64,000 nt of DNA from Actinomycetes bacterium (GCA_023460315.1 JAEWQO010000098.1:10314-74313); one strand, 5' to 3'; positions 44,561 through 53,667 are shown, numbered from the stretch's first letter. Made by a program: numbers and translations. The notes: a model not told the origin generated them from the sequence alone.

Positions 44561-46099
44561 CTATTCACTCACCTTTTCTTCCTGCCCCCGCACATCTTCG
44601 ACACTCGGAGCCCCCTCCGCGAAAGCGGGAGCCACGGGAGCCACGCCATAGCACGTCTCCAAAGCCGCCGCCACGCGCAGCATGTTCTCATCCTTGAAAG
44701 CCGGGGAGATAAGCTGCACCCCAACCGGCAGATGGGTGTCAGAACCCAGGCCCACCGGAAGGCTCATGCCGCCATTGCCCGCGATGTTGATGGAGATGGT
44801 GAACATGTCGGAAAGATACATGTCAGTGGGATCGGACACTTCCCCAAACGTGAACGCCGTGCGGGGAGAAACCGGTGCGAGAATGCAATCGACCTGCTCG
44901 TAGGCACGCGCATAGTCCTGCGTGATGAGCGTGCGCACCTGCTGTGCCGGATAATAATAGGTCTCATAGACACCTGCAGAAAGGAGATAGCTCCCCAGCA
45001 TGACACGGCGGCGAGTTTCCGAGCCGAACCCTGCAGCACGGCTCGCCTCATATTGTCCGCCGAGATCGGCATGGCCAGGATCGCAATAGCCGTATCGCAC
45101 CGAGTCAAAGCGCGCCAGATTCGAAAACGCCTCGCAGGGGCCCAACACGTAATAGGCGCTCATGGCAGCCTGCGCGTTAGGAAGATCGACCTCAACCAGT
45201 TCAGCCCCGAGCGCACGCAGGTTTTCGGCCGCCTCCTCCACCTTCGCCCGCACCTCGGGCGTGAGGCCTTGCGCCTCCATAAAGGCGGGCACGATGCCGA
45301 TCCGCATGCCTCGCACGCCTTCGGCAAGGTTGGCCGTGAAGTCGACAGTGATGTCTTGGCTCGTGCAGTCGAGCACGTCGCGGCCGGCGAGCGCGTTCAT
45401 GGCCAGCGCCGCATCCTCGACCGAACGGGCGAAGGGGCCCACCTGGTCGAGCGAGCTGCCGAATGCCACCACGCCATAGCGCGACACCACGCCGTAGGTG
45501 GGCTTCAGCGCCACAACGCCGCAAAAGCTCCCGGGCTGGCGGATGGAGCCGCCCGTGTCGCTGCCAAGCGTGATCGTGGCGAGGCCCGCGGCCACCGCAG
45601 CGGCGCTGCCGCCCGACGAGCCGCCGGGAACCCGCGAGAGATCCCAGGGATTTCTGGTTGGCCCAAAGGCAGAAGTCTCGGTGGACGACCCAAACGCGAA
45701 CTCGTCCATGTTGAGCTTGCCGAGGGGAATGCCCCCCGCTTCGATGATCCGCGACACGCAGGTGGCGGTATAGGGAGACACGTAGTTCTCAAGCATGCGC
45801 GAGGAACAGGTGGTGTGCGTGCCCAACACGTTCATGTTGTCCTTGAACGCCACCGGCACGCCCGCCAGCGGACCTATGCCGGAAAGGTCGCCGGAGACAA
45901 CGGCCGCGTCGATCTTTGTCGCCTGCTCGAAGGCCAGCTGCTGCGTCGTTTCCAAAAAAGCATGCACCGGACCGTCGCATGCGCCAATGCGGGCAAGAGA
46001 CGCCTCGGCCACATCCCGAGCAGAGAACTCCCCCGAAAGCAGCCCTTGGCGTATCTCCCGAACGCCACGCGCGGCATAGGCGCGATCGTCGCCCGCCAT
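44561..46099 (-). CDS. gatA: Asp-tRNA(Asn)/Glu-tRNA(Gln) amidotransferase subunit A
   Basis: 512 residues from ATG 46099, overlapping the gatC stop by one base (TGATG). Amidase signature: catalytic lysine in VAFKDNMNV, GGSSGGSAAAVAAGLA and the Ser in SDTGGSIRQPG. It releases ammonia from glutamine for GatB. Confidence 0.97.
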   Translation of the reverse strand: MAGDDRAYAARGVREIRQGLLSGEFSARDVAEASLARIGACDGPVHAFLETTQQLAFEQATKIDAAVVSGDLSGIGPLAGVPVAFKDNMNVLGTHTTCSSRMLENYVSPYTATCVSRIIEAGGIPLGKLNMDEFAFGSSTETSAFGPTRNPWDLSRVPGGSSGGSAAAVAAGLATITLGSDTGGSIRQPGSFCGVVALKPTYGVVSRYGVVAFGSSLDQVGPFARSVEDAALAMNALAGRDVLDCTSQDITVDFTANLAEGVRGMRIGIVPAFMEAQGLTPEVRAKVEEAAENLRALGAELVEVDLPNAQAAMSAYYVLGPCEAFSNLARFDSVRYGYCDPGHADLGGQYEASRAAGFGSETRRRVMLGSYLLSAGVYETYYYPAQQVRTLITQDYARAYEQVDCILAPVSPRTAFTFGEVSDPTDMYLSDMFTISINIAGNGGMSLPVGLGSDTHLPVGVQLISPAFKDENMLRVAAALETCYGVAPVAPAFAEGAPSVEDVRGQEEKVSE

Positions 46100-46410
46100 C
46101 AACGATCCCCTCCCTCGCCGAGAATCGAGGGAATGAGGAAACACCCGTCCTGCTGACGGGGCGCGTTCTCAAGAGCCTGCTTCTGGGTGAAACCGGGTCG
46201 CACGACATCGTCGCGCATGACGTTCGACAGATCGCCGATGGGATGGAACGTGGGCTCGACGCCCTCCAGGTCATACTCTGTGATGGGCTTGAGGCTCTCG
46301 ATGATGCCATTGAGATCGACCGTCATCTGGGCCACTTCGTCGTCCGTCAAGCCGATACGGGCATATTCCGCGATATCCCGTACATCGTGTTCGGTTACAT
46401 GCTGGGTCAT
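46099..46410 (-). CDS. gatC: Asp-tRNA(Asn)/Glu-tRNA(Gln) amidotransferase subunit C
   Basis: 103 residues from ATG 46410; the longer open frame upstream is not supported. The GatC pattern is clear: VRDIAEYARIGLTDDEVAQMTVDLNGII, then PTFHP and LRDDVVRPG-like MRDDVVRPG. It stabilises the GatAB complex. It is first in the gatCAB operon. Confidence 0.94.
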   Translation of the reverse strand: MTQHVTEHDVRDIAEYARIGLTDDEVAQMTVDLNGIIESLKPITEYDLEGVEPTFHPIGDLSNVMRDDVVRPGFTQKQALENAPRQQDGCFLIPSILGEGGDR

Positions 46411-46611
46411 AAGCGTCGCTCTTTCCTTTTTATGCTCGCTCTGCATGTTCGCCTCCGCATGGGACCCCTGCCGGACCACGAAGGCAGAGGCAAAACATAT
46501 CGGCCTCCATGATAGCAAAGGCATCGCGTTTTCCGGAACAAATGTCCCCTCCTTTCTCCTCACGTCGAGGAATGCCCGCAGAAGACACAGAAGCAACAAA
46601 TGGCTCTCGCA

Positions 46612-46711
46612 GAGAAGGACGCGCGGGAAACGGAGTTGGCGCAAACATCTGCCTGTCTCGCCGGACGTTCGCCTTGCGAGAGAAGGATGCGCACGGAACG
46701 GAGTTGACGCA
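46612..46711. repeat. 32-bp imperfect direct repeat, 68 bp apart
   Basis: GAGAAGGAC...GGAGTTGGCGCA at 46612-46643 and GAGAAGGAT...GGAGTTGACGCA at 46680-46711 agree at 27 of 32 positions. Confidence 0.5.
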
Positions 46712-46807
46712 CGCGAAGGAGGCAGGGCGCGAATAATCAGCCCAAACGACAAAAAGGCACAGGGCCGCCAAGGGAACAACATGGCACGACACCGCAGGGT
46801 CGAGCAG

Positions 46808-46898
46808 GCCCGCCTCCTCCTCGGAGGCGGGCGCCGAGAACGTGCGCGAGCACGGGATGTCGATGAGGGCCCTGCATGCCCTCCGCATCGACATCCCG
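46808..46898. other. Two adjacent strong hairpins
   Basis: Hairpin A has arms GCCCGCCTCC / GGAGGCGGGC with a 5-nt loop (46808-46832). Hairpin B has arms CGGGATGTCGATG / CATCGACATCCCG (46853-46865, 46886-46898) and an inner GAGGGC / GCCCTC stem. They could be terminators, an RNA gene or a structured leader; no T tract follows either. Confidence 0.5.
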
Positions 46899-47012
46899 CT
46901 GGCATGGAACCTGCCGAGAATCTCTTCCTTGCTTTCTTTCCCATACGTCATTCCCGAACCCCTTTTCTCATCGAAAACTGGTCCAGAAAACGTCCGGGGT
47001 CCCCAATCGAGA

Positions 47013-47135
47013 GATAAGGGCAGTTTTTCAGCAGCCCATCGGCAAACCTGCGGGAAAACCCCAAGTCGCAAACTCTGCAGGGGCTTCCCTTCCCAAAAAA
47101 TCCACCCATAAGGAGGCTTCTCAGCCAATCCAGCC
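47013..47135 (+). repeat. Dispersed intergenic element, copy 5
   Basis: 123 bp from GATAAGGGCAGTTTTTCAG to CTCAGCCAATCCAGCC, with CACCCATAAGG about 25-30 bp before the end. It lies 104 bp beyond the 3' end of the leftward recQ. Confidence 0.55.
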
Positions 47136-47239
47136 CAAAGGCAATGACCCACAGCGCAATCCTGACGCTCAGGGAACGTTCGCGCGAGGGACGCCTGCCA
47201 CTCGGCCCGGCAGCACAAAACTTCCGAGCCGTCTGCGAG

Positions 47240-49285
47240 TCAGAGGGTTTCCCGACGTTCCGCTTTCGCCTCTTCGACAAGCTCCGAGCGGCCCTCGGCG
47301 TTCCCACGCTCAGAGGCGGATATTTCAGCTAGGAACGCCTCGCCATAGCGGGCGAGCTTCGTCGCGCCCACGCCAGAGACGTCGAGGAACTCCTCTTCTG
47401 TCCCTGGCCGCCTTACGCACATGTCGCGCAGCGTCGCATCCGAGAACACAATATAGGGCGGCACCGCGGCCTCGTCGGCCAAGCGCTTGCGCAGGCTCCT
47501 CAAGCGCTCGAACAGCGCAGGATCGGCCTCAAGCCCATGCGCGCCGCCCGATCCGCCGAACCCGTCGGCCGCTTCTGAACCAGAACCCGCACGCGCATCC
47601 TTCCCCGCCTGCGAATATGCCCCTTCTCGCCGGCGATCTCGCTTGCGGGACACCCGCTTTATGGAAAGCGCGAAGCCCTCCTCGGCCACCTCGCGAGCGC
47701 GCGGGCCCAGTCCCACGACCGGATACGAACCCTCGGAAATGGTCAGGCGCTCCCCTGCCGCAAGGAGCTCTATGATTTCCTTGATGGCAGCGATGGACGT
47801 GTCGAGGGAACCATAGCTTGCCGCCTCGTCAAGTCCCAACTCACACACCTTCGCCGCCCTTGATCCATGAAGAACGTCGGCGACCATGCCTTTGCCGAAG
47901 CGGCCGCGCAGCTCCTGCACGCAGCGCATGACAGCCCGCGCCTCAGAAGTGACGTCCACCGCCTCGAACTCTCCTGCACAGTTGGAGCATGCCCCGCAGG
48001 GCGAGACGGCGTCGTCGGCAAAGCCGGCCTCTTCCCTTTCACCGAAGTAGCTGAGAATGTAGCGCCGCAGACATCCCGTCGTGTAGCAGTAGCCGCACAT
48101 GGCCTCGAGAAGACGCCTCTGCGAAGCGCGGACGGCATCGGCCTCCTCGGCAGAGAGTTCCTCGTTGCCCGAGTCCCGCTCTATGAAGAAGCGGCACGTC
48201 GACACGTCCCCGCTGTTCCAAAACAGCAGGCACGTCGACGGTTCCCCGTCGCGTCCGGCACGACCCGCCTCCTGGTAATATGCCTCGATGCTGCCAGGCA
48301 TGTTGTGATGGATGACATAGCGCACGTTCGACTTGTCGATTCCCATGCCAAATGCGTTTGTGGCAACCATGACGGGAGCGTCGTCAGCAATGAACGCCTG
48401 CTGGCTCGCAGCCCTCCTTGCTGCAGGAAGGCCTGCATGGTAGCAGGCCGCGTCCACTCCTGCGGCAACAAGGGCCGCCTGCACCTTCTCCGTGTCCTTT
48501 CGGGTGGAGCAATACACGATGCCGCTGTCGTCGGGGTGTTCGAGCGCATAGGACACGATGCGAGCGATCTTCCGCTTCGGATCAAGCTGCTCCACGCCGA
48601 AATACAAATTCGGGCGGTCAAAGCCTGTCACGATCTCAAAAGGATCGCTCAGCCCGAGGATCCGCACGATGTCGCGACGGACCCGGTCGGTGGCAGTGGC
48701 CGTGAACGCCGCCACGACCGGACGCGTAGGCAGCTGCGCGATGAAGTCGCCGATGGTCAGATATGACGGGCGGAAGTCCTGTCCCCATTGGGACACGCAA
48801 TGGGCCTCGTCCACGGCGACGAGCGGGATGCACGCCGCACGCGCGAACTCCAGGAACCGGCCGTCGCTCAACCGCTCGGGAGCCACGTACATGATCTCGT
48901 AGGCACCGTCGAGCGCGCGCTTGAGCACCGTGGCCTGTTGGCCAGGCGTCAGCGTCGAGTTGAGATACGCCCCGCGCACGCCCGCTTCCAGCAAAGACCT
49001 CACCTGGTCGCCCATGAGCGAGACAAGCGGGGACACCACGAGCGTCAGCCCCTCAAGCACGATTCCCGGCACTTGGTAGCAGACCGACTTTCCGGCCCCC
49101 GTCGGCATGACGGCAAGCGCATCGCGCCCGGAGAGCACGGCATCGACAACCTCTTCCTGTCCCGGCCGGAACGACGCGTATCCAAAATGCTCCTCAAGCG
49201 CCTGCCGCGCCGCGTGCATGCCCGCCACATCCTCCACGTTCCGCATCCCTTCGTCACGCCCATATCTGCTGTGTTGTTCCCCCAT
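47240..49285 (-). CDS. recQ: ATP-dependent DNA helicase RecQ
   Basis: 681 residues from ATG 49285; an ATG at 49306 directly after AAGGAGG and one at 49246 are alternatives. Helicase motifs are PTGAGKSVCYQ, DEAHCVSQWGQDFRPSY, TATATDRVRRDI and YYQEAGRAGRDG. The RQC zinc site (CGYCYTTGCLR ... CGACSNC) and a C-terminal HRDC domain (VPPYIVFSDATLRDM) are present, giving the full bacterial layout. A Ser/Gly-rich linker separates RQC and HRDC. It unwinds 3'-5' in recombination and fork repair. Confidence 0.96.
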   Translation of the reverse strand: MGEQHSRYGRDEGMRNVEDVAGMHAARQALEEHFGYASFRPGQEEVVDAVLSGRDALAVMPTGAGKSVCYQVPGIVLEGLTLVVSPLVSLMGDQVRSLLEAGVRGAYLNSTLTPGQQATVLKRALDGAYEIMYVAPERLSDGRFLEFARAACIPLVAVDEAHCVSQWGQDFRPSYLTIGDFIAQLPTRPVVAAFTATATDRVRRDIVRILGLSDPFEIVTGFDRPNLYFGVEQLDPKRKIARIVSYALEHPDDSGIVYCSTRKDTEKVQAALVAAGVDAACYHAGLPAARRAASQQAFIADDAPVMVATNAFGMGIDKSNVRYVIHHNMPGSIEAYYQEAGRAGRDGEPSTCLLFWNSGDVSTCRFFIERDSGNEELSAEEADAVRASQRRLLEAMCGYCYTTGCLRRYILSYFGEREEAGFADDAVSPCGACSNCAGEFEAVDVTSEARAVMRCVQELRGRFGKGMVADVLHGSRAAKVCELGLDEAASYGSLDTSIAAIKEIIELLAAGERLTISEGSYPVVGLGPRAREVAEEGFALSIKRVSRKRDRRREGAYSQAGKDARAGSGSEAADGFGGSGGAHGLEADPALFERLRSLRKRLADEAAVPPYIVFSDATLRDMCVRRPGTEEEFLDVSGVGATKLARYGEAFLAEISASERGNAEGRSELVEEAKAERRETL

Positions 49286-49558
49286 GATACCGGGTCTGGG
49301 AGCCATCCTCCTTGATGCCGGACCGCTTTTCACGTTTCTTTCTCCCACTGGCCCGATGACGAACGTCTTCCGCCCGTTCCGCTCAGGCGATGCCGCTCCC
49401 GGCCTTCCGCCTGGCGGCTCCCTTTGCCGCGGAGTGCACCTCAGCGCCTCCAAAACCTTACGCCCCGCCCTTCTTTGGCACCGGTTGGTACAATGGTTTT
49501 AAAATTTCTCCCGACATTCCGCGACCTTTGATCGTGTTGGTGTCAGAAAGGGAAAAAC

Positions 49559-50044
49559 CTGCCGAACGCCGACGACATAGCCGCTTTGTTCCGACGCCAT
49601 TCCAAGACGGTCTACCGCCTGAGCTACTCGTATCTGGGAAACGACGCCGATGCCGAGGACGCGACGCAAAACGTGTTCATGAAGCTGCTCGACAAGCCGC
49701 GGCGGTTCAACGACGACGAACACGAGAAGGCCTGGCTCATCGTGTGCACGCAGAACCACTGCCGCGACGTTTTGAAGAGCGCTCACCGGAAAAGGGCAGC
49801 CGAGCTTCCTGGCGACCTGCCCGACAGCCCTGCGTCGGCAAAGGAAGACGAAACCCTGGCAGCCGTGCTGTCCCTTCCGGCGAAATACAAGACCTGCGTG
49901 TATCTGCATTACTACGAGGGGTACCGCACCGCCGAGATCGCGCGCATCACCGGCACGCCCGCCTCCACGGTGCGAAGCCACCTGAGCGAGGCGCGGGCGA
50001 TGCTCAGAACCATGCTGGGAGGCGAATCCGTTGGCAATCGATAG
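49559..50044 (+). CDS. ECF-type RNA polymerase sigma factor
   Basis: 161 residues if the CTG at 49559 is the start. Conserved-looking sequence (PNADDIAALFRRHSKTVYRLSYSYL) extends upstream of the first regular start (TTG 49586) to this codon. GAAAGGG lies 6 bases before the CTG, and no ATG, GTG or TTG occurs between 49586 and the upstream in-frame stop (TGA at 49529). Region 2 (DAEDATQNVFMKLL) and region 4 (LPAKYKTCVYLHYYEGYRTAEIARITGTPASTVRSHL, split here for reading) are typical of small ECF factors. It is followed by an overlapping membrane-protein gene, the usual place of an anti-sigma factor. Confidence 0.85.
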   Translation: MPNADDIAALFRRHSKTVYRLSYSYLGNDADAEDATQNVFMKLLDKPRRFNDDEHEKAWLIVCTQNHCRDVLKSAHRKRAAELPGDLPDSPASAKEDETLAAVLSLPAKYKTCVYLHYYEGYRTAEIARITGTPASTVRSHLSEARAMLRTMLGGESVGNR

Positions 50045-50741
50045 AGAAGGGCCGGATTTCAACGCCATCAGAGACGCATTCGAGCGCATGGCGCCCGACA
50101 CCGAGGCTGAGGAGCGCATGCTCGCCTCCTTGCTGGAGGCAACAGGCACGCCACCCCCCATCGTGCCCAGCAGGACAGAGCGCACATCCGAGGCTGCCAA
50201 ACCCAAGGGCAAGCATGCTGCAGCCGCCGCGTCACGCACCATCCCTCCCTGGCTGCGCATCGGCGTGGCAGCGTGCCTGGCCTTGGTCGTCGTTGGCGGC
50301 GTGGTCGGATACGGAGCAACGGCGGCTCATGACGGGGCTCGGACGGCATCGGAACAAGCGGCCCAGTTCACGGGGTCCTCGCCGAACGGCCCGACGGTAG
50401 ATGGCGACGGCTCCCACCCAGAGGACCCAGAGGGGTATGCCGCTTCGCCGGAGGACCCGTCCGGATCCGTCCTGCGCGACTATTCGGAAGCAGCCCTCTC
50501 CCACCCCCTCGTGGAGCTCTCCTCGGGGACTCGGCTGCGCATCGTGCTGGGAGAAGACGGCTCTCCCCTGCTGGCCAACGAGGCTGCCCTGGCAGCAGAT
50601 CCCGAAGCGGCATGGGCCCTCGACGAGACCGGCACGAGCGCGATGTCCTGCTACGTGCGCGCTTTGCCTGGCGGCGACTATTCCTATGCCGTCAGCTACG
50701 CCGAGGACGGCGAACTCTATCTGGCCGAACCGGTTTCCTGA
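50031..50741 (+). CDS. Single-pass membrane protein, probable anti-sigma partner
   Basis: 236 residues from TTG 50031 (GGGAGG nine bases upstream), overlapping the sigma factor gene by 14 bp. A cytoplasmic N-terminus of about 75 residues, one membrane helix (about 76-97, IGVAACLALVVVGGVVGYG), and an acidic extracellular domain. No zinc-binding anti-sigma motif (HxxxCxxC) is seen. The role as regulator of the adjacent sigma factor is inferred from position and topology. Confidence 0.7.
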   Translation: MAIDREGPDFNAIRDAFERMAPDTEAEERMLASLLEATGTPPPIVPSRTERTSEAAKPKGKHAAAAASRTIPPWLRIGVAACLALVVVGGVVGYGATAAHDGARTASEQAAQFTGSSPNGPTVDGDGSHPEDPEGYAASPEDPSGSVLRDYSEAALSHPLVELSSGTRLRIVLGEDGSPLLANEAALAADPEAAWALDETGTSAMSCYVRALPGGDYSYAVSYAEDGELYLAEPVS

Positions 50742-51264
50742 AGCAGGAGGCAGCAACAGCCAGCGCGCGGAAAACGTTAACCCCCAGCCTTTGGCTGGCT
50801 AAAACCATCCGACATTGCCGCCTCCATTCGAAACCCCTACGCCAGAGCCTCCTGCCATCAAAAGCCTCCCGAAATACAACGAACGTCTAAAATGCGTGGG
50901 TATTGGAGCCCTCAAGCTCCGATCATCGATCATGGAGAGCGTTATATCTCCTATCATACCTGATGACCGTTTACTATATCTAACATATAGGCAGGCTATG
51001 CGGGACAATATCGCGCATTTCAGACGTTCGTCGCAAAAATAGGAAGCGCAAGATGACAGAAAAGAGGTCCGGCAAAACGCCTGAAACAGGAAACGCACAC
51101 GAGACGTCGCGCCAGCACCGCCCTCCCGACAGCACGAGACATCGCGACATCGAAAGGCTCCACATGACGCACAATCAAAACCATGACAAAACATTTCTTG
51201 AAAGATCGACAAATCGCCCCGCTCGTTCGTGTTACCGTCAATACCCCGACGAATGGAGGCTCCC
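50742..51264. other. Non-coding interval upstream of the serpin gene
   Basis: 523 bp. A short hairpin ends the sigma operon. An AT-rich region at 50930-51000 has the inverted repeat CTATAT (50974-50979) / ATATAG (50985-50990), possibly a regulator site. No other gene is supported. Confidence 0.5.
50784..50798 (+). terminator. Small hairpin after the sigma/anti-sigma operon
   Basis: CCAGCC / GGCTGG with a TTT loop, 43 bp after the stop codon; only a weak A-rich tail follows. Confidence 0.4.
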
Positions 51265-52539
51265 ATGGCCCGTCGCTTTCTTTCCTGTCTGCTGTGTTTT
51301 GTTCTGGCTATAGCCCTGCTTTCCACATTCGCGGGATGCACGTCTCGGGCGATTGCCGCCACCGACCTCATGGAGGGAATCCATCCAAGCGAATCGACGA
51401 ACTCGCCAGATGAGACCGAGACACCCGAAGGAACCGTGAGCGAAGAGCAGGCCGATGCGCTGGCAGACTTCGCCGTCACCCTGTTTCAGAACAGCCGTTC
51501 CGACGACGTGACGCTCATTTCGCCCCTGTCCGTAAGCTATGCCTTGGGAATGACTGCGAATGGGGCACGAGGCGAAACGCTCTCCCAGATGGAACAGGTG
51601 CTCGGAATGCCTATCGACCAGCTGAACGAGAGCCTTCACGCATATGCGGAGGCATTGCCCCACGACGACGACTGCAAGATGAGCGTGGCGAACTCGCTGT
51701 GGGTCAGGCAAGGTCTCAGCGTCGATCAAGGATTTCTCAAGACAAACGCCACCTGGTACGATGCTGGGGTTTTCGAGGCACCCTTCGACGAGACCACGGT
51801 CGCCGACATCAACCGATGGACGAGCCAAAACACCGACGGCATGATAGACAGCATCCTGGACCAGATACCGACTGATGCCGTCATGTATCTGACAAACGCG
51901 ATTGCATTCGATGCCACATGGCAGCATCCTTACGAGAGCGACCAAATCGTCAACGGAACGTTTACCACCCAGAAAGGAACCAGACAAGCGGCTGAATTCA
52001 TGCAATCGGACGAGGATCTGTATCTCGAAAGCGCGAATTCCATCGGGTTCGTGAAGCCATACAGCAACCCTTCCTACGCGTTCGCGGCTCTGCTTCCGAA
52101 CGAAGGCACGAGCGTCGACGACTTGATCGAGAGCCTCGACGGCGCGAGCTTGCGCACCATGCTCGAAGAGGCGTACTATACCACCGTGGACGCAAAGCTG
52201 CCCAAGTTCGAGATCGAATCCCAGACGAACATGGCCGAAACGCTCGCGGCGATGGGCATGACCGACGCGTTCGACAGGGAAACGGCCGACTTCACGGGGA
52301 TATCGACCGAGGAGAGCCTGTTCATCAGCCGCATCCTGCACAAGGCCTACATCAACGTGGACGAGAAGGGAACAAAAGCCGCAGCCGTCACCTCGACGGA
52401 AATTGGAACAACAAGCGCGATGATTGAGCCCGAGGAGGTCAAGACCGTGCACCTAGACCGTCCCTTTGTCTACCTGCTGATTGATCGGGAGACGAATCTT
52501 CCCCTGTTCATGGGTGTCATCGAGACCATGGAAGGATAA
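51265..52539 (+). CDS. Serpin (serine protease inhibitor) lipoprotein
   Basis: 424 residues from ATG 51265 (GGAGG upstream). A lipoprotein signal ends LSTFAGC, so the protein is anchored outside the membrane. The serpin fold is visible along the chain: NVTLISPLSVSYALGM-like DVTLISPLSVSYALGM, NGARGETL, ANSLWVRQG, FDATWQHPY, FAALLPNEG and KLPKFEIES. The reactive centre loop runs from the hinge EKGTKAAAVTSTEIGTTSAM to DRPFVYLLID; small residues at P15-P9 (GTKAAAV) indicate an inhibitory serpin. The loop is about six residues longer than in alpha-1-antitrypsin and the P1 residue (Thr or Met region) cannot be fixed. It could protect the cell from host or microbial proteases. Confidence 0.93.
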   Translation: MARRFLSCLLCFVLAIALLSTFAGCTSRAIAATDLMEGIHPSESTNSPDETETPEGTVSEEQADALADFAVTLFQNSRSDDVTLISPLSVSYALGMTANGARGETLSQMEQVLGMPIDQLNESLHAYAEALPHDDDCKMSVANSLWVRQGLSVDQGFLKTNATWYDAGVFEAPFDETTVADINRWTSQNTDGMIDSILDQIPTDAVMYLTNAIAFDATWQHPYESDQIVNGTFTTQKGTRQAAEFMQSDEDLYLESANSIGFVKPYSNPSYAFAALLPNEGTSVDDLIESLDGASLRTMLEEAYYTTVDAKLPKFEIESQTNMAETLAAMGMTDAFDRETADFTGISTEESLFISRILHKAYINVDEKGTKAAAVTSTEIGTTSAMIEPEEVKTVHLDRPFVYLLIDRETNLPLFMGVIETMEG

Positions 52540-52602
52540 CGGGACGATCGGCAGGAAACACCCGCACGCCCCAACCTCAAAGCCGGGGCACGCGGAGAAA
52601 TC

Positions 52603-53667
52603 TCACACGTTGAACTTGAAGTGCATGACGTCGCCGTCTTGGACCACGTAGTCCTTGCCCTCCTGGCGCAGCTTGCCCGCAGCCCGGCAACCAGCTTCGC
52701 CGCCAAGTTCCACATAGTCGGTATACGCTGCCGTTTCGGCCTTGATGAACCCCCGTTCGAAATCGGTATGGATGACCCCGGCGGCTTGAGGGGCTTTCGC
52801 GCCGATGGGAACGGTCCAGGCACGCGTCTCGGTTTCGCCGCTGGTGAAATATGACTGCAGGCCCAACAGGCGATACGCCTCGCGCACCAAGCGGGCGAGA
52901 CCGCTCTCCTCCAAGCCCAGAGCCTCCAGGTATTCCTTCGCCTCAGCCGGGTCGAGCTCCGCCAAGTCGGCCTCCACCTTGGCGGAGATGGGCACGGGAG
53001 CACATCCGTCGATCTCCGGAAGGTCGGCGTCAAGCTGGTCCTCGTCGACATTGGCGATGTAGAGCACCGGTTTCATGGTGAGCAAGTGAAGATCCGCCAA
53101 GGCAGCGCGCTCGTCTTCATCCAAGTGAAGCATGCGGGCCCGATTGCCAACGTTTAGCCCCTCGAGCACCTTCTTCGCCGTCTCGAGCTTCTTGACCCCC
53201 GACTTGTCGCGCTTCGCTTCCTTTTCCAGGCGAGGCACCGCTTTCTCGAGCGTCCCCATGTCGGCTAGGATGAGTTCCGTCTTGATGGTCTCAACGTCGC
53301 TCTGGGGGTCGACCTTGCCGCCCACGTGCACGACGTCGGGATCGCCGAAAAAGCGCACGACCTCGCATATGGCGTCCGTCTCGCGGATGTTGGCCAGGAA
53401 TTGGTTGCCGAGACCTTCGCCCTGGCTCGCCCCCGCAACAAGGCCCGCTATGTCCACGAACTCAACCGTGGCCGGTACCACGCGTGCCGGATGGTCGATC
53501 TCGGCCAGCGCATCGAGACGCGCGTCGGGCACGGGCACAATGCCCACATTGGGCTCAATGGTGGCAAACGGATAGTTGGCCGCAAGGCCTCCCTTGTTGG
53601 TGAGGGCCGTGAACAAAGTCGATTTGCCGACGTTCGGCAAGCCGACGATACCGATGGATAGCGACAT
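52603..53667 (-). CDS. ychF: Redox-regulated ATPase YchF
   Basis: 354 residues from ATG 53667 (GGGAG upstream). G1 GLPNVGKSTLF, G3 DIAGLVAGASQGEGLGN, and the NVDE sequence in place of the usual NKxD that gives YchF its ATP preference; a TGS domain ends the protein (GGEAGCRAAGKLRQEGKDYVVQDGD). It is an Obg-family ATPase linked to translation and stress. Confidence 0.96.
   Translation of the reverse strand: MSLSIGIVGLPNVGKSTLFTALTNKGGLAANYPFATIEPNVGIVPVPDARLDALAEIDHPARVVPATVEFVDIAGLVAGASQGEGLGNQFLANIRETDAICEVVRFFGDPDVVHVGGKVDPQSDVETIKTELILADMGTLEKAVPRLEKEAKRDKSGVKKLETAKKVLEGLNVGNRARMLHLDEDERAALADLHLLTMKPVLYIANVDEDQLDADLPEIDGCAPVPISAKVEADLAELDPAEAKEYLEALGLEESGLARLVREAYRLLGLQSYFTSGETETRAWTVPIGAKAPQAAGVIHTDFERGFIKAETAAYTDYVELGGEAGCRAAGKLRQEGKDYVVQDGDVMHFKFNV

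Larger units (their letters stand above)
46411..47239. other. Non-coding interval upstream of gatC with repeats and hairpins
   Basis: 829 bp with no supported gene. It contains a 32-bp imperfect direct repeat (46612-46643 and 46680-46711), two strong hairpins (46808-46832 and 46853-46898), and copy 5 of the dispersed element (47013-47135). The gatC promoter should be near 46450-46550. Confidence 0.55.

Noticed and set aside
44324..46156. 610-codon rightward open frame antisense to gatA
   Set aside because: GatA is certain on the other strand; the antisense product is Arg/His-rich and typical of GC-driven shadow frames.
51053..51313. Small protein gene before the serpin
   Set aside because: It overlaps the serpin start, is low-complexity and has no ribosome binding site.
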